Origin: Auricularia sp. M13
Taxonomy: Eukaryota > Basidiomycota > Agaricomycetes > Auriculariales > Auriculariaceae
Direction of reading: 5' to 3'
Length of the DNA: 64,000 nt
Assembly: GCA_037042915.1 (NCBI GenBank)
Contig: CM073197.1
Location: 1,798,001-1,862,000, forward strand
Numbering within the stretch: the stretch's first letter is position 1; every line of letters begins with the position of its first letter. Under the pieces are notes generated by a model that did no database searches, had not been told where the DNA came from, and saw only the letters and a list, made by a program, of their open reading frames with translations. This document shows positions 33,591-45,658 of the stretch, one piece after another. A program made the translations under genes and the position numbers.

Positions 33591-34769
33591 TCACTCTCCC
33601 ACATCAGAATCCTTCTGCTTCCCCTTCCCTTTTCCTTTGCCTTTCTGGCGATTTGCCCTTTCCTCTTCAGACTCCGAGCTCTCCTCGCCCTCTTCACTCC
33701 CGCTGTCGCTTTGATCGGGCCGGGATGACGGACCCTCCTGCACGTCTCTGTGGCCACCTCCGCGTCTGCGGGTTGCACGCTGCATGATGAGGTTCTTGAG
33801 GAACGTGTTCTCGCGCCGGAGCTCGGTCGCCTCCTTCTCAAGGTCGTTTGCACGGCCCTCGAGATCGGAGACTGTCCGCTCGAGATTCACCGTCCTCGCC
33901 TTCTTCTTGAGGCGGAATCGCGCTGCGTGGAGTAAGAAAATGTGGGAATGGCAGTGAGAAAGACCGTTTTTACCTGAGGCCGCGGTATTGCGCCGTCGCT
34001 TGTCTTCTATCATCGCGATCTCCTCAGCGGTCATTTCCCGCGATGAGCCAGACGGCCGCGGCTGACCTGGGGGAGACCCTCCAGGAGCGAGACCTCCCGG
34101 TCCAGCGGGTATCCCAGGTCCGGGGCTGAGAGGAGGGAGATGAGAGGGCGGGCCTCCGGGCGCGGGAGCGGGATAATGCGCGTATGCCGGATGACCGTAT
34201 GGGCCACCCGATGGAGGCGCCCCATACAACCACGGTGCATAGGGTGGGAGAGACGGCACCTGGCCCGGGAGTCCGCTTGGATGGGCAAACTGAGGTGGCG
34301 GTGGATGGGGATGCGGTGTCGACGTGGGCGCAGGACCGAAAAGAGCGGCCAATGGGTCGTTGCTCGCTCCTGGCTGCTGCGATGGTGGGATGTGTGGCGG
34401 ATGGCCGGCGTAAGGGTTGTAATGGGGATAGGGACCCCCATAGGTTCCCGGTAAAGGTGGTGAGAACGGTGGTGGCGCGCCGGAGCCTGCGGGAGGCGGC
34501 TGCGTGCTGCTGGAGCGACGCGAACGCGATGAGCCGCGCCCCGAGCCCGAAGGCGCGCCCGACTGCGAGCCTGGCGGGTTGCCACCAGACATGGAGTCAA
34601 AGAAAGAAAGCGTGCGGAGGCGCTCTAGTTCTGCGTCCTGTTCCCGTGTGGTATTCGCGGCAGGGTCTGATTTTGTAGACGAACTGTCACCAGCGGATCT
34701 GGCGCCGGAATCACCCAAAGGAAGAGCCAGCAGTTCGAGGCGGTTCAGCACTGTGCGAGATCCGGACAT
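33591..34769 (-). CDS. bZIP transcription factor, Cys3/Zip type
   Basis: Two exons (33974-34769, 33591-33922) give 375 residues. The N-terminal half is rich in Pro, Gly, Ser and Tyr, as in activation domains. The basic region reads EDKRRRNTAASARFRLKKKA and leads into a leucine zipper (LERTVSDLEGRANDLEKEA). The N-T-A-A-S-A-R-F-R signature is that of the fungal bZIP group that includes Neurospora cys-3 and related sulfur or amino-acid regulators; the target pathway here is not known. The intron lies inside the basic region. The tail is acidic, then repeats Gly-Lys (KGKGKGKGK). Confidence 0.88.
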   Translation of the reverse strand: MSGSRTVLNRLELLALPLGDSGARSAGDSSSTKSDPAANTTREQDAELERLRTLSFFDSMSGGNPPGSQSGAPSGSGRGSSRSRRSSSTQPPPAGSGAPPPFSPPLPGTYGGPYPHYNPYAGHPPHIPPSQQPGASNDPLAALFGPAPTSTPHPHPPPPQFAHPSGLPGQVPSLPPYAPWLYGAPPSGGPYGHPAYAHYPAPAPGGPPSHLPPLSPGPGIPAGPGGLAPGGSPPGQPRPSGSSREMTAEEIAMIEDKRRRNTAASGKNGLSHCHSHIFLLHAARFRLKKKARTVNLERTVSDLEGRANDLEKEATELRRENTFLKNLIMQRATRRRGGGHRDVQEGPSSRPDQSDSGSEEGEESSESEEERANRQKGKGKGKGKQKDSDVGE

Positions 34770-35526
34770 GAGGCATAGACGGACAAGACGTCAAGAGCGA
34801 GCTGCTTAAAGGGCGCGCAGGCCGGGACGCTCAACCGCTAATTTACAATTCGATTCGCAATCGTTCCGCGAGATTGCGCCTTCAACGCTTCGTACGCCCG
34901 TTTTGCAGGCTATGATGTCAATAGAGCGTGCAGAACATGTATATAGTCGTCCCTGGGAGGTAGAAAGTGGTTTTCCATGCCAGATTTGCCCCCAGGGCAT
35001 AATTCGGGCAGAACAACAGCATATCGGAATTCGGGAGCAGTAGACCACGTGCGCCAAGCCCTGATGATCTTCCCACGAGATGAGATCCGGAACCATCGCT
35101 CACACCGAGGATTAACCCAACCATCGCAATAACTGAGAGAACAATGGTCCAACATATCGTGCTCTTGCCATCATAAGTCGCCTTTCCTCGAGCCAGCGCT
35201 CGCTGCGGAAGATGCTCGACTGAGCGTGAACCTCCGCTATGAAAATCCTCAAGTAAGTCACCAGCCAGAATAAGTCGTAGAAGCCATAAACCGAGCGTTA
35301 TCGTGTTGATTTTGAGGGGGCGACACCGTCTTCACCTGTTTGCAGTTGTGCCGGTGACTGACGGTACATATGTACGAGCGACATCAAGACGAGTGGCTAA
35401 AGGAACACCGGACAGTAACCTTCGGCAGTGCCCACCAAGTTCAATATGAGGGAAGTCGGCGACAGTAGCACCCTTCCATGTGATTATAACGCGAAGGGTT
35501 TGCGTATATGCAGGTAGAATGAATCC
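34770..35526. other. Gene-poor 757-bp intergenic region
   Basis: This stretch lies between the bZIP start (minus) and the RRP15 stop (minus). Short frames are present on both strands but none resembles a protein family or splices into one. It should contain the bZIP promoter. No repeat or RNA gene was recognised. Confidence 0.45.
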
Positions 35527-36308
35527 CTAGGCTTTGGACACTACACCGCCAGACTTTATCAGACTCAGGAAACTATCCTTATCCAATGCAGCGGCTGCAC
35601 GAGAGGGACATGGGTGTCAGGTTGAAGAGGCAACCGTTGTAGCAAGGCTGCGACGTACATTCTTTGCCACGACCGAGTAAATTATCCTTGCCCTTCTTCT
35701 TGTCTTTTGCGCCAGGATCTGGACGTGCGACTTTGCCCTGCAGGGCGGTGGCAGACGAGTCTTGGGCCTGTTGTATTGCGTTGAACAGTTTTACGACTGA
35801 GCCAGAGTGTGAGCAACGGAAGTGTGAAGCACGAGCAGCGCGTACCACCGCGTTGAGCCACTTTTCTGAGCGCCCGCTCGCTCTCGCCTCCCCAGCCGCC
35901 AATTACGTCTGTGAGCCTGGCTTTGTCTTCCTTTTCTTTACGCGCAATGTCGGCTGCCTTGCGCGACTTGACGTCTGCTTTTTCTTGCGCGCGGTTCTTT
36001 GCGATGGAACGCGTGAGTACCAGCGGCTGCTCCTGCGGGACTTCTGTGCCGAGCAGCGTCTGGAGCTGGCCACCGAAACGCGTGGGAGAGACTGCGCGCC
36101 GCTTGCGCTTGGACGTCTTTGTTGATTTTCGGGCGTGGGCAGCAGCTATTTCGTCCTCGGTGTCGGGCGACTCGGAGCCAGAGTCGCCGCTGTCGTCGTT
36201 GTCCCCGGCGTCGTCCATGTCGACGTCAAACTCGTCGTTTGAGGGGAGGCCGTCCGAGAGCGCGGGGGACGGCGAGCCCGTTCTTTGTCGTTTGGCTGCC
36301 GGTGGCAT
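35527..36308 (-). CDS. RRP15: rRNA-processing protein RRP15
   Basis: RRP15 is a nucleolar factor for 60S ribosome maturation (early 27S pre-rRNA processing). Three exons (35846-36308, 35659-35796, 35527-35594) give 222 residues. After an acidic, Ser-rich N-terminus, the conserved region runs GGQLQTLLG, LTRSIAKNRAQEKADVKSRK, RALRKVAQRGVVKLFNAIQQ and the end DSFLSLIKSGGVVSK. The start is the ATG before PPAAKRQRTG; an upstream in-frame ATG at 36383 would add 25 residues without family likeness. The gene is divergent from the ankyrin-DIL gene (199 bp between starts). Confidence 0.88.
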
Positions 36309-36507
36309 GGTGGCTGCGGTGAAAGGGTCGGGTGTCGGTGCATGCCGTGTCCAGTCCAGCTGGAAGCGACGGTCGCGAGGCACTCACAGTGAGAGTGCGT
36401 TTGTCTCGTGCACGCTTGCTCAGCCGGCCCAGCCACGCGCGTCTGTGCGCCCGCCGTCTGCTCTTGTTACTCACCCGCACTCGTAATACCCGCGCCGGCC
36501 AATAATT

Positions 36508-39500
36508 ATGTCGCTACCGACGCTCGCTGGCATCGACCTCACGCCCGGGCCTGACCTCCACCCGCTATACCCCCATCCATCGCACGTGGCGCCCCTGCTC
36601 GCGCCCAGCTCGGGCCTATCCCCGCAACAAAGGAAGGAGCTCGTCACCCATTGCCTCACCCGCGCCTGCGTCTTTGGCGACATCCAGGTCCTCAGCTACC
36701 TGCTCTCAGACCCCCAGGCTCAGCCGCACGTCGACCTCAACGTTCAGGACGACGACGGGCTCGGCCTGATCACCGTCGCCATCCTCGGCTTTGGCGCAGA
36801 CTCGGATCGCGATGTCGAGCGCGAGGAGTGTGTGCGCCTCCTCGTCCAGGAGGGCGCCAATCCCAACCTGCCAGACAACGGTGCGTGTTTCCAGCTTATG
36901 TGACGCGCTGTTGAGCTGACAACACGGGTGGCTAGCCGGCTGGACTGCGCTGCACCATGCATCACTGTTCTCGCCGCCGACGCTCGTCTCGTATCTTCTC
37001 ACTCACGGATGCTCGCCGCTCACGCCTACGCGCCGAAATCTGAACGCTTTCGACATCGTCACAGGATACTCACAAATTCCTGGCCGCGAGGACATCGCAT
37101 TGTTATTAGAAGAGGCGATGCGCGAAGAAGGATGGACAGGCGGCGGCTCGCGCGAGCGGCAGCGCAAGATCTACGAAGAGCGCGAACGCAGGCGTGGAAA
37201 GCGACGAGAAATAATGGCCGGCGTCGGCCGCGTCCTTGGCCTCGCAGATCGCTGGTGGGGCGACGACGGCGACGATGACTCGAGTGACGACGACGACGAC
37301 GACGAGTACAACGATGTGGTTGACGACGCTAACGACGTGCGTCACTTCTCCAAATCGCTTTTCGACAGACCTGACTTCCCTTGCAGCCCGAGGCCAACGA
37401 TTTTTCGACCATGCTCGTCTTCTCGCCCACATCGTTACCATACATACTGCACTCGCTCATCACCACGCGACGACCATCCCTCCGCTCCTGCGACGCTGCC
37501 AAGGCCCTACACCTGCTCTCGCGTTTTGCGTGTATCTCATGCGACCATAACTGGCTCGAGGACGTGATCGTCGGTGCCGTTGACAAGATTGAAGAGGTCG
37601 TCTATGTGCGTATCGTTGCCATGCCGGCAAACGGGCTTGCCCGTCCCTAGTGGCCTGATGCTGAGTCGTCATTGGCAGAATCAACCTGACGACGTCGTCC
37701 ATCTCGCGTTCTGGTTGTATAACACGACCGTCCTGCTTCATCTCCTTCGCACGGACCCTGATGTTTCGGAGACATGCGATATCCTCGGACTCTTTGTTCT
37801 CCTCGAAGAGCTGTTAAATGCTATCTATGGCGCGTACATAGCTTCCTTGTGTCAACATTCAGTGACTGACGTCGCCCGCAGTGTTTATAATCCGCATCGC
37901 AGAGCGGCGCATAGACCCGCTCCTGGATTCTGCCATCCTTGAATATGTACCCCCAGAGTCCGGCGCGCCACTCGTGCAGTTTGAGGGAGACTGGTCGTTC
38001 TTCCGGACGCTCCGTGGCAAGAAGGCGACCGTCGTACCGCCTCAGCCGTCGTCGCCTGGCTTCAAGTCCGGCATGCCCGCATCGCCCATGAATTCAAGCC
38101 GGCCATCATCGCCATTGCCGGCGGGCATGGCATCCAGTGCCAGTGTGGGTGGTCCCGGTCGATTCGCAACTCTTAAGGGCGCCTTGACTAAGGAACCTGC
38201 TACGACGGGTCCACACCCGCGAGATATCGTCACCACGCTCGAGGCTCTGCATACATTGCTTCTGCTGGCAGGAATAAACCCTGCTATCATTGTTCAAGCG
38301 TATGCTCAGATATTCTACTGGTCTGCATGTGAGTTATTTCTGTGCTGCCTCCACCCCCACAAGCTGATCACAAATGTCACCCCCAGGCGAGCTGTTTAAT
38401 CGCCTGCTGACGCGTAAAAAGTATCTATGCCGAAGTCGAGCAGTCGATATCGAACGTAACCTGTCTGTGTTGGAGGACTGGGTGCACCTTTCTGGTCTTC
38501 CGCCAGGCGTTTTGGGGCACATGAGCGCTGTCAAGGACATGCTGCACTGGCTCCAGGTGCAGAGTTCCATCGATCAGTTTGCGAATCTTGTCGCGGAGAT
38601 TCAGAATATGCGCAGCCTGAACCCGCTGCAGATGCGGAGGGCCGTGCGGGATTATCGTTACGAGGTTTCCGAGGCCCGCATGACCGACGAGTGTAGCCAG
38701 TACCTCGCTCAGCTTCAGAAGGATTGGGAGAGACACCGCGTCAAGATGGGCGTCGAGGCTATCCGCAAAGAGGTTCGTGTTCTTGTTGATTGGGTAGGTG
38801 TCTTCTCACTCGGCTGGTACGCTGCAGATCAGCGAGAAGGAGCGCGAGCGTGACGACTCTGCGAGCATGTCGTCGATGAACGGGGGTGCCGGCTCGCTGC
38901 ATCACGTGCAGTCAGTATCGGGCGACTCCCTGGCGAGTGACATGACACAGGCACCCCCGCCGGCGCAGCAAGGAATCGACGCACTGTTCGACCGTGGCAT
39001 TGACAAGGCACAGTGGGTTGCGCCGCGTCCGCCAGAGGCGCTCGGAGAGCTTCTCGACTCCCGCTGCATGCTCCCGCTGGTGCTTCCCTCGGACGCGCAG
39101 CTGTTGGCGTGTGTGCCTGGGCAGGACGCAGACGTCAGTAGTGCGGTGAGCATGCATGGGAACGGTTTTGCACAGCGCGACAGTGGTCTGGCCACGCCTA
39201 GCGGCGCGCGCAGCCGGAGCCGCAGTCGCGTGAGCGTCAACGCGATGGACTGGGCGCCGAGGATGCGTAAAGTGCGCAAGGTCGGCGTGGAGCTGCTCGA
39301 TTCGGTGGACGGCGTGTACAGCCTCCTCCGACGCGTTCAGGTTGATCCGGACGAGGAGAACGTTGAACACGACGATGAGGACGGTGAAGGGAATTCTGAG
39401 GAGGATTCGGTGGAAGAGCTCGCCAGTCCAAGTGGCAGCTCGCGCGCAACATCTCCTCATTTCACCGCGAATCCATCGTTACACCTCAAGCCTTCGGAGA

Positions 39501-39574
39501 ACCTCAGAGCGCGTAGTAGCACCGGCGGTGTCGCTGCCGGGGACGACGACGACGACGTGGGGATTGCACTCTAG
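36508..39574 (+). CDS. Ankyrin-repeat and DIL (dilute) domain protein
   Basis: Seven exons (36508-36880, 36936-37336, 37387-37605, 37679-37829, 37882-38328, 38387-38772, 38828-39574) give 907 residues. Ankyrin repeats are seen at THCLTRACVFGDIQVLSYLL, VQDDDGLGLITVAI and GWTALHHASLFSPPTLVSYL. After a very acidic stretch, the DIL domain (also in myosin V tails) includes VVHLAFWLYNTTVLLHLL, the part from FIIRIAERRIDPLL to DWSFFRTL, IVQAYAQIFYWSACELFNRL and LEDWVHLSGLPPGVLGHM. The C-terminal 250 residues are low complexity. Fungal proteins of this layout exist but their role is not settled. Intron 4 can only be closed with a GC donor (TG|GCGCGT), which is weak. Confidence 0.86.
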
Positions 39575-39791
39575 AATCTAGATGTCTTCAGACTGGATCG
39601 GGGTGGATTGATTTTGTTTCTTCTCGTTTACTTTACCGTCTACCTCTGTCGGACGCGCTATCGTGCAATGTGTGTACATTTCTCATGCAATTGAATTAGT
39701 AGGTAGCCCTCTCACACTCTGTCCGTCGTTGCTCCGGACGCTTTCGGCATCGCGGCACCATTTGCTCGCCCGATGGCGGAGTTTGAGAACG

Positions 39792-39798
39792 TATAAAA
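39792..39798 (+). promoter_or_regulatory. TATA box of GID8
   Basis: TATAAAA lies 26 bp before the GID8 start codon and is followed by a pyrimidine tract ending in CAG. The short distance implies a very short 5' leader. Confidence 0.5.
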
Positions 39799-39823
39799 CC
39801 CCGTCTTTTTTTCAGACCGAGCC

Positions 39824-40966
39824 ATGGTTCGTCTCTTCCCCTCTTTCCCCATTGCTCGCCGCGTACCCATGCGCTTACTTGCTTCAGCCTCCGGCATCAG
39901 TTCCTGCGGCTGCTCATGCACCCAAGGTGGCTGTTTCGCAGGCTGAGTGGGATCGCCGCATGGCCGCCGCGCCAGTCACCAAGATGTGAGTCGCTCTTCC
40001 CTACTTCGTTTCCCACCCCATCCATCACGCATGATGAGCAACTTTATTGGGAATCTCTCTGAGCTCAAGTCTTTGATGAGCCTCAAAAATTGCATGTATT
40101 ATCTGACACCTACCATCCACGCCGTCTTCGCTCTTGCTCTTCGTGGAGGCTGACATGGACATTGAAGGGACCTGAACAAGTTGATCATGGACTACCTTGT
40201 CATTGAGGGTTTCAAGAGCGCCGCCGAAGAGTTTAGTCGCGAGGCCGACATATCGCCCGCACCGGATTTCGAAAGCATCCACAGTCGAATGACCATTCGT
40301 GAAGCCGTCCAGCGCGGGGACGTCCGGGAGGCCATCGAGCGCGTCAATGACTTAAATCCAGAGGTGAGCCCACATCTAACTATGTTTTTCTTTTTTCCAC
40401 GCGCCTCTCTTGCGGCGTGGACGGGGATGATTAAAACCTTCATGCACCACTCTCAGACCTCTCGGGGTCGCTGATGAGTCAACAAACACCAAACTTCAGT
40501 CTTCAACATGACCCACCCGTTTCACACTTGTTTTTGGCTCATTCAGCCTGCGTGCTAACCAGCATTCGTTTTTAGATCCTCGACACGAACCCAACGCTCT
40601 ACTTCCACCTGCAGCAACAGCGGTTGATCGAGTACATCCGTGGTGGACGCGTCGCGGAAGCATTGCAGTTTGCCGAGCAGGAGTTGGCTCCTCGTGGAGA
40701 GGAGAATCCGGAGTTTTTGGCTGAGCTGGAGAAGACAATGGCTCTCCTGGCCTTCGAGCCCACAAACTCTGGCGCGAGCAGTGGGGGCTGCGGAGCTGCT
40801 GACGCCTGCGCAGCGTTCGCGCACGGCGGGCGAGCTGAACGCGGCGATATTGGAGAGTTTGAGCCAAGGCCGTGAAGCGAAGCTCGTTGGGCTTGTGAGG
40901 CTGCTGTGCTGGGGCGAGCGGATGCTGTCCCAGCGCGCCGAGTTCCCCAAGTTGGAGTTGTCGTGA
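39824..40966 (+). CDS. GID8: GID/CTLH complex subunit GID8 (one frameshift)
   Basis: GID8 is a LisH-CTLH scaffold of the GID ubiquitin ligase, which degrades gluconeogenic enzymes. Four exons (39824-39826, 39888-39985, 40168-40363, 40576-40966) give about 228 residues. The first coding exon is just the ATG, followed by a 61-bp intron. The LisH region is DLNKLIMDYLVIEGFKSAAE, then the CTLH region with MTIREAVQRGDVREAIERVN, ILDTNPTLYFHLQQQRLIE and LEKTMALLAFEP. Introns 2 and 3 (182 and 212 bp) are long for this window. At 40783-40787 a run of five G breaks the frame; with four G it reads SSGAAELLTPAQRSRTAGEL, which fits the family. Confidence 0.88.
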
Positions 40967-41128
40967 GTGCTGTGTAGAGTATCTGGTCGGCACTGCCGTT
41001 GTGTAGTAGTAATGGGAATAAGAGTGTATAAATTGTACTCGTGTGGACTGTTCATTCTCGTTGCGAAGGTGGCCTGCCGGAAGGGGCCGTAAACGAGCGT
41101 GGGCTTTGCTCCTGTGTTTCGCCCGGCG

Positions 41129-44100
41129 ATGTCGATGCGACGAGTACCGCGGCGCGCACGCCCGCAGATACTCGTCGTCGCCAACCCGACCGAGAGCAGC
41201 GACGAGTCGGACGATGCTCGCCCGCAACCGCCGCCGTCGAGGCCGCCCGCGTATCCGGGCCCTCCTCCGCCGTTGCCGCGCACGCCCCAGCCGGCCCAGC
41301 ATGCCCCGCTGCCCGCGCCGCCGCCCTCGTCGTCGTCGCAGCCGCTCGCCGCGCATCAGCTTAACGGCAGGCCAGCGGTATCTGTCAACACGCAGGGACA
41401 GCGCTTGCCGCAACAGCAGGAGCGCCAGGTGTCGCCGCAGCTGCCGCGAAGCTATCCGGTTTACGACATTCACGCTAACTATCCTCCAACGTCGGGCGAG
41501 TCCTCAACCTCCCGCTCGTCGCCTGCGCCGGAGTCCACGCCGCCGCCGACGACGCCTGGCACGCTGCTGCCGCCGGAGAACGCGATACCGCGCGCAGAGC
41601 CCGCGCTCAAGGCTGCTGTGGACGATCTCCGCATCCCAACGCTCAATGGCCAGCAGCCGCTGCACTTCCGACGGCCGTCGGATTCCCAGCTGGCTGTCCC
41701 ACGCGTGCGCATTCATTTTCCTTTCATAACAATGGTCCTGTCATGCCCACGTGCTGCTCCCCACAGTCGCCCGTGGCAGTCGCAGGCCCATCCTCGCCCA
41801 AGCTCCATCCTCATATCACAGACAGACTCATCATCATGGCCTCCGTCTCCGAGGCATTCGCCCATGTCGACATTACTGGCGCGCGCTCGTCCGATTTTAT
41901 CCGCGAGCGCATATTCTCCAAGGTGAGTCTTCTGTCGCGTGCCGAGCCCGGCTCGCTGACCTGTGCCTATACTCGACAGCTCCAGATCCCCGACGACGAC
42001 CAGCACAAGTATCAGATCTTCCAGACTGAGGCGGGTGACGGCCCGTGTGGGCCTCCGCTCAATGGAAACGAGTTACTGTCGCTCTGTCTCCAACAGGGCG
42101 ACCGGTCCGGCTCGCTGAAATTCCTCATCCTCCTCAATCCGGGGTATCGACAGCAACTTCATGTCGACACACAGGTCATGTCGACCGCGCCGGTGCCCAT
42201 TCCTGCCCCGCAGGGAGACGGCGGCACGGGGTTCTCGCCTCTTATCCAGAAGAAGCGTGCAGCGCAGCAACAACAGCACACCAAGGCACATTCCATCTCC
42301 TCTAGTGGAAATGACGTTGTACCCGTCGAGCGCGATTACCACGCCGAGTCAGACGTAGACGAACGCCGGTCTGGAGCGCCGGCTGCTACCGCTGCGTGGC
42401 GTCCATATGGCAAGGCGCCACGTTCCGGCTCGCCGCAGCCCTCCTCGGCGCGCGATGTCACTTCTCCGAACCAGTCATCCCCGCGACACTACGGGCGGCC
42501 CACGTCGCCCAGCCCTGTCTCGTCTAATGGCACGACTATGTTGTCCGCAAGCACACCACGCCAGGGCGGTCTGTCTCCGCCGCCGAGTCATGTGGCACCC
42601 GATCCCAATTCATGGAGACCTCAGCCGCAATACGGTGAGTCGGCGCCTCGTTCCTGCGCGCTTGCAGGTCTTTGACGCCGGTTATTAGGGTCTTTCGCGG
42701 ATGCTGGCAGCCCTCGTGCGCCGCCCTTGCGCGCCTACATGTCTAAGTCTGGGCAAAAGCTCATTCCATCCGTGCCACCGCCGCCGTCGCGTGCACCACC
42801 GCCAGTGCCAACCAATGTCTCGCCCTTTGCTGGCCGGCCGGTATACAAGGCATTACCGACGCCGAGCAGCTCTTCGCCGTACTCCGCCAGGTCCCCGCAG
42901 TACTCGACATCACAAAGCGCGCGCCCAAGCACCGGTGGCAAAGGTATTGACCCACGATGGTTGATGTCCGTACCAGGACAGTCGCCCTCTACAGCGCAGC
43001 GACTACCTCTTGGACTCCCACCACCTCCCCCGCCTCCCCCGCAATCACCGACACATCGTCTGCCGCCGGCGCGGAGTGTCGGCGATCTGCGTAGTACATC
43101 ACATGGTGGCCGCGTGCGCCCATCCACTAGCGGTGAAAAGGAAAGCCCGACAGCGACGTCGCCTTTCTCTCCGCGACATGAGGGACTGCCGTTCGCACCA
43201 GCATCTACAGACCACCGCCCACAAGGCTATGGACAATCGCGCACACCTGATCCGTACCGGCAACAGCACCATGGGCCTCCGTCGCACCGAATAGATGCCT
43301 GGAGCGACACTGAGGGCGGGACGATGATGCGGCGACCACATCTGCCTCTCACAGGTCAAATGAGTCCCGTGCGTCGCAATGCTGAGCGCAGCCGCGACGC
43401 ACCGCGGGGGCTGCAATCCCCGACACGTTCACCGCGTGGCTTGCAGTCGCCTCGGCTTACAGGGGAAACTGAAGCGACTCTTATGCCTACGGAATATGGT
43501 CACTTACTTCCGTTGCTCTCGCATAACCCGAACGGTGCCGCGTCCGCTCCTAACCCGTCCACGCCTTCTCCTAGCGCCGGGATCACGCTCGTCGACGACG
43601 CAAATAACAAGCAGCCCATCGAGATGACAATTTCCTCGTCGTATGGCGACGATGAGGATACGCTGTGGGCTAAGAAACCCGAGCCACAGCAACCGCGGCC
43701 GATCATCACCGTGTCTGTCAATGGCCTCGAAGGGGCGCCGCTGTCCGCGAAATCGGCTAATACGCCGTCGCCATCGCCTTTAAGTCCGTCTAAGACTTAT
43801 CAACCTAAGCGAAGACCGCAGAGTACCTTTGGCGCACGAGAAGGCCTGACTTGGAACGTTCGTCCACCTCCAGAGGATGTCTACGAGCACCTGGAGGAGT
43901 TCTTCCCCGAGCATGACCTTGACAAACCGCTTATCGAGCTACCTTCCGGTGGATCGTCTCCCATAGGTCCTGAAAGCCCCGCTGCGCCTGCACCTCCTCC
44001 ACCGCCGCCCGCAATGTCGCAGGCGCCGCCACAAGCGCCGGCGGTGTCGTCACGCTCGAAACACAAAAAATCCATTCGCGTCGTGGCAAATGAGCGGCGG

Positions 44101-45377
44101 AGGATCATCGACCGGTCGTCTAAGATGGAGCCGACTGCAGCGGCGGATTTGCTTCGGAAACGAAGTACGAAGCTGTGGGACATCAAGGTCGAGGAGGTCA
44201 CACCAAGCGTTGGTAAAGGCGGCGCACCTCTCTCTGCGGGGCCAGACTCGCCGACTCATCGAGGTGCGAACACATTGATAAGCATACACGGCTCTGGTAT
44301 TAATTTCGCGTTATACTACAGGTGTGACGAAGTGGGTGAAGGGCGACCTTATAGGGAAGGGCACGTATGGCAAGGTGTACCTCGCGCTCAACATCAATAC
44401 GGGAGAGATGATCGCCGTCAAGCAAGTTGAATTGCCCAAGACGGATTCAGACCGGAACGACACGAGACAAACAACTGTGGTGGAGGCTATCAAGTCTGAA
44501 AGCGCGACATTGCGTGAGCTGGAGCATCCGCATGTGGTCCAGTACCTCGGCTTCGAGGAGACCTCGGATTACTTCAACCTGTGAGTCAAACGTCTTATTT
44601 GAAGCTGCCCTCGTTAAGATTGATTCATAGATTCCTCGAATATGTCCCTGGTGGATCTATAGGCGGGGTGTTGCGGAAACTTGGAAAGTTTTCGGAAGAC
44701 GTCTCGAAAAGCTTCACGTCGCAAATTCTCAGTGGGTTAGAGTATCTTCACTCCCGACAGGTTCTACACAGGGTGCGTACATTTCGTCTCTTCGAGTCCC
44801 GCCAACTAACCTGGTGTTTCAGGACCTTAAGGGTGATAATATCCTCGTCGATGCTTCTGGCGTATGCAAAATATCCGACTTCGGCATCTCGAAGCGAACG
44901 AGTAAGCAAACTGGAGACATCGTTCTGCGTCGTGACTAAAGCAGCGCTCTCCACAGCCGATATATATGGATTAGACGCATCTGCGACGAACATGCAGGGG
45001 TCTATATTTTGGATGGCACCGGAGGTGTTGTCAAACGGCGGCCAGGGTTACTCAGCCAAGATCGACATCTGGAGTGTAGGCTGCATTTACGTCGAGATGA
45101 TCACCGGCCATCGCCCATGGCGAGACGAAGACTTCGTATCGGTCATGTATAAACTCGGCGCGTCGAAGGAGCGCCCCCCTATACCCGAATTGTCGCCCAT
45201 TGCATCCGAATTTGCGTCGCTGTGCTTTGCTCCGTGCGTAGACAAAGCGTTTAATTACATTCTTACTCTCTAACTCGTTTTTGCAGGGATCCTGACGATC
45301 GTCCCATTGCTGCTGTCCTGCGAAAGCACCGCTATCTGGATCTGCCGGCCGATTGGAAGTTTACTGGATTCACTTGA
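41129..45377 (+). CDS. BCK1: MAPKKK of the cell-wall integrity pathway (BCK1)
   Basis: A serine/threonine MAP kinase kinase kinase of the Bck1 group, acting below protein kinase C in cell-wall stress. Nine exons (41129-41704, 41767-41922, 41980-42634, 42689-44263, 44322-44580, 44631-44772, 44823-44901, 44957-45233, 45287-45377) give 1269 residues. The N-terminal 990 residues are Pro/Ser-rich and hold a possible RA-like region near residues 200-330 (FIRERIFSKLQIPDDDQHKY). The kinase follows: GKGTYGKV, the Lys in IAVKQVEL, HRDLKGDN, SDFGISK and WMAPEV. It ends LDLPADWKFTGFT. The long N-terminus and the kinase type fit BCK1 better than STE11, which carries a SAM domain. Confidence 0.9.
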
Positions 45378-45658
45378 ATTGTTCTCCCCTCGTTTTGGAA
45401 CTATCTTTCGTCCATTCATTTCCAGCATGGGTACGATACTGTCACGCACTCTCATTTCTCTTGCATCTGTCGCTCTTGTTCCTATCCACGCGTGCTTCTT
45501 GTCACTTTTCGCATCTCACGATCCTCCATGTCTCTGCATATGTGTTCTCACCTTCCATCTCTCTGCACAACGTGCCCGCTGTGTTGCATCGCATCTACAA
45601 TGTATCATTGCTTAGTGAAGCGGTTTGGCACCCGGTAATTCAATCACATTGCTGCAAG

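Noticed and set aside
40496-41473. Long minus-strand frame over GID8 and BCK1
   Set aside because: It is Arg-rich and antisense to well-supported exons; GC-rich coding DNA often leaves such open shadows.
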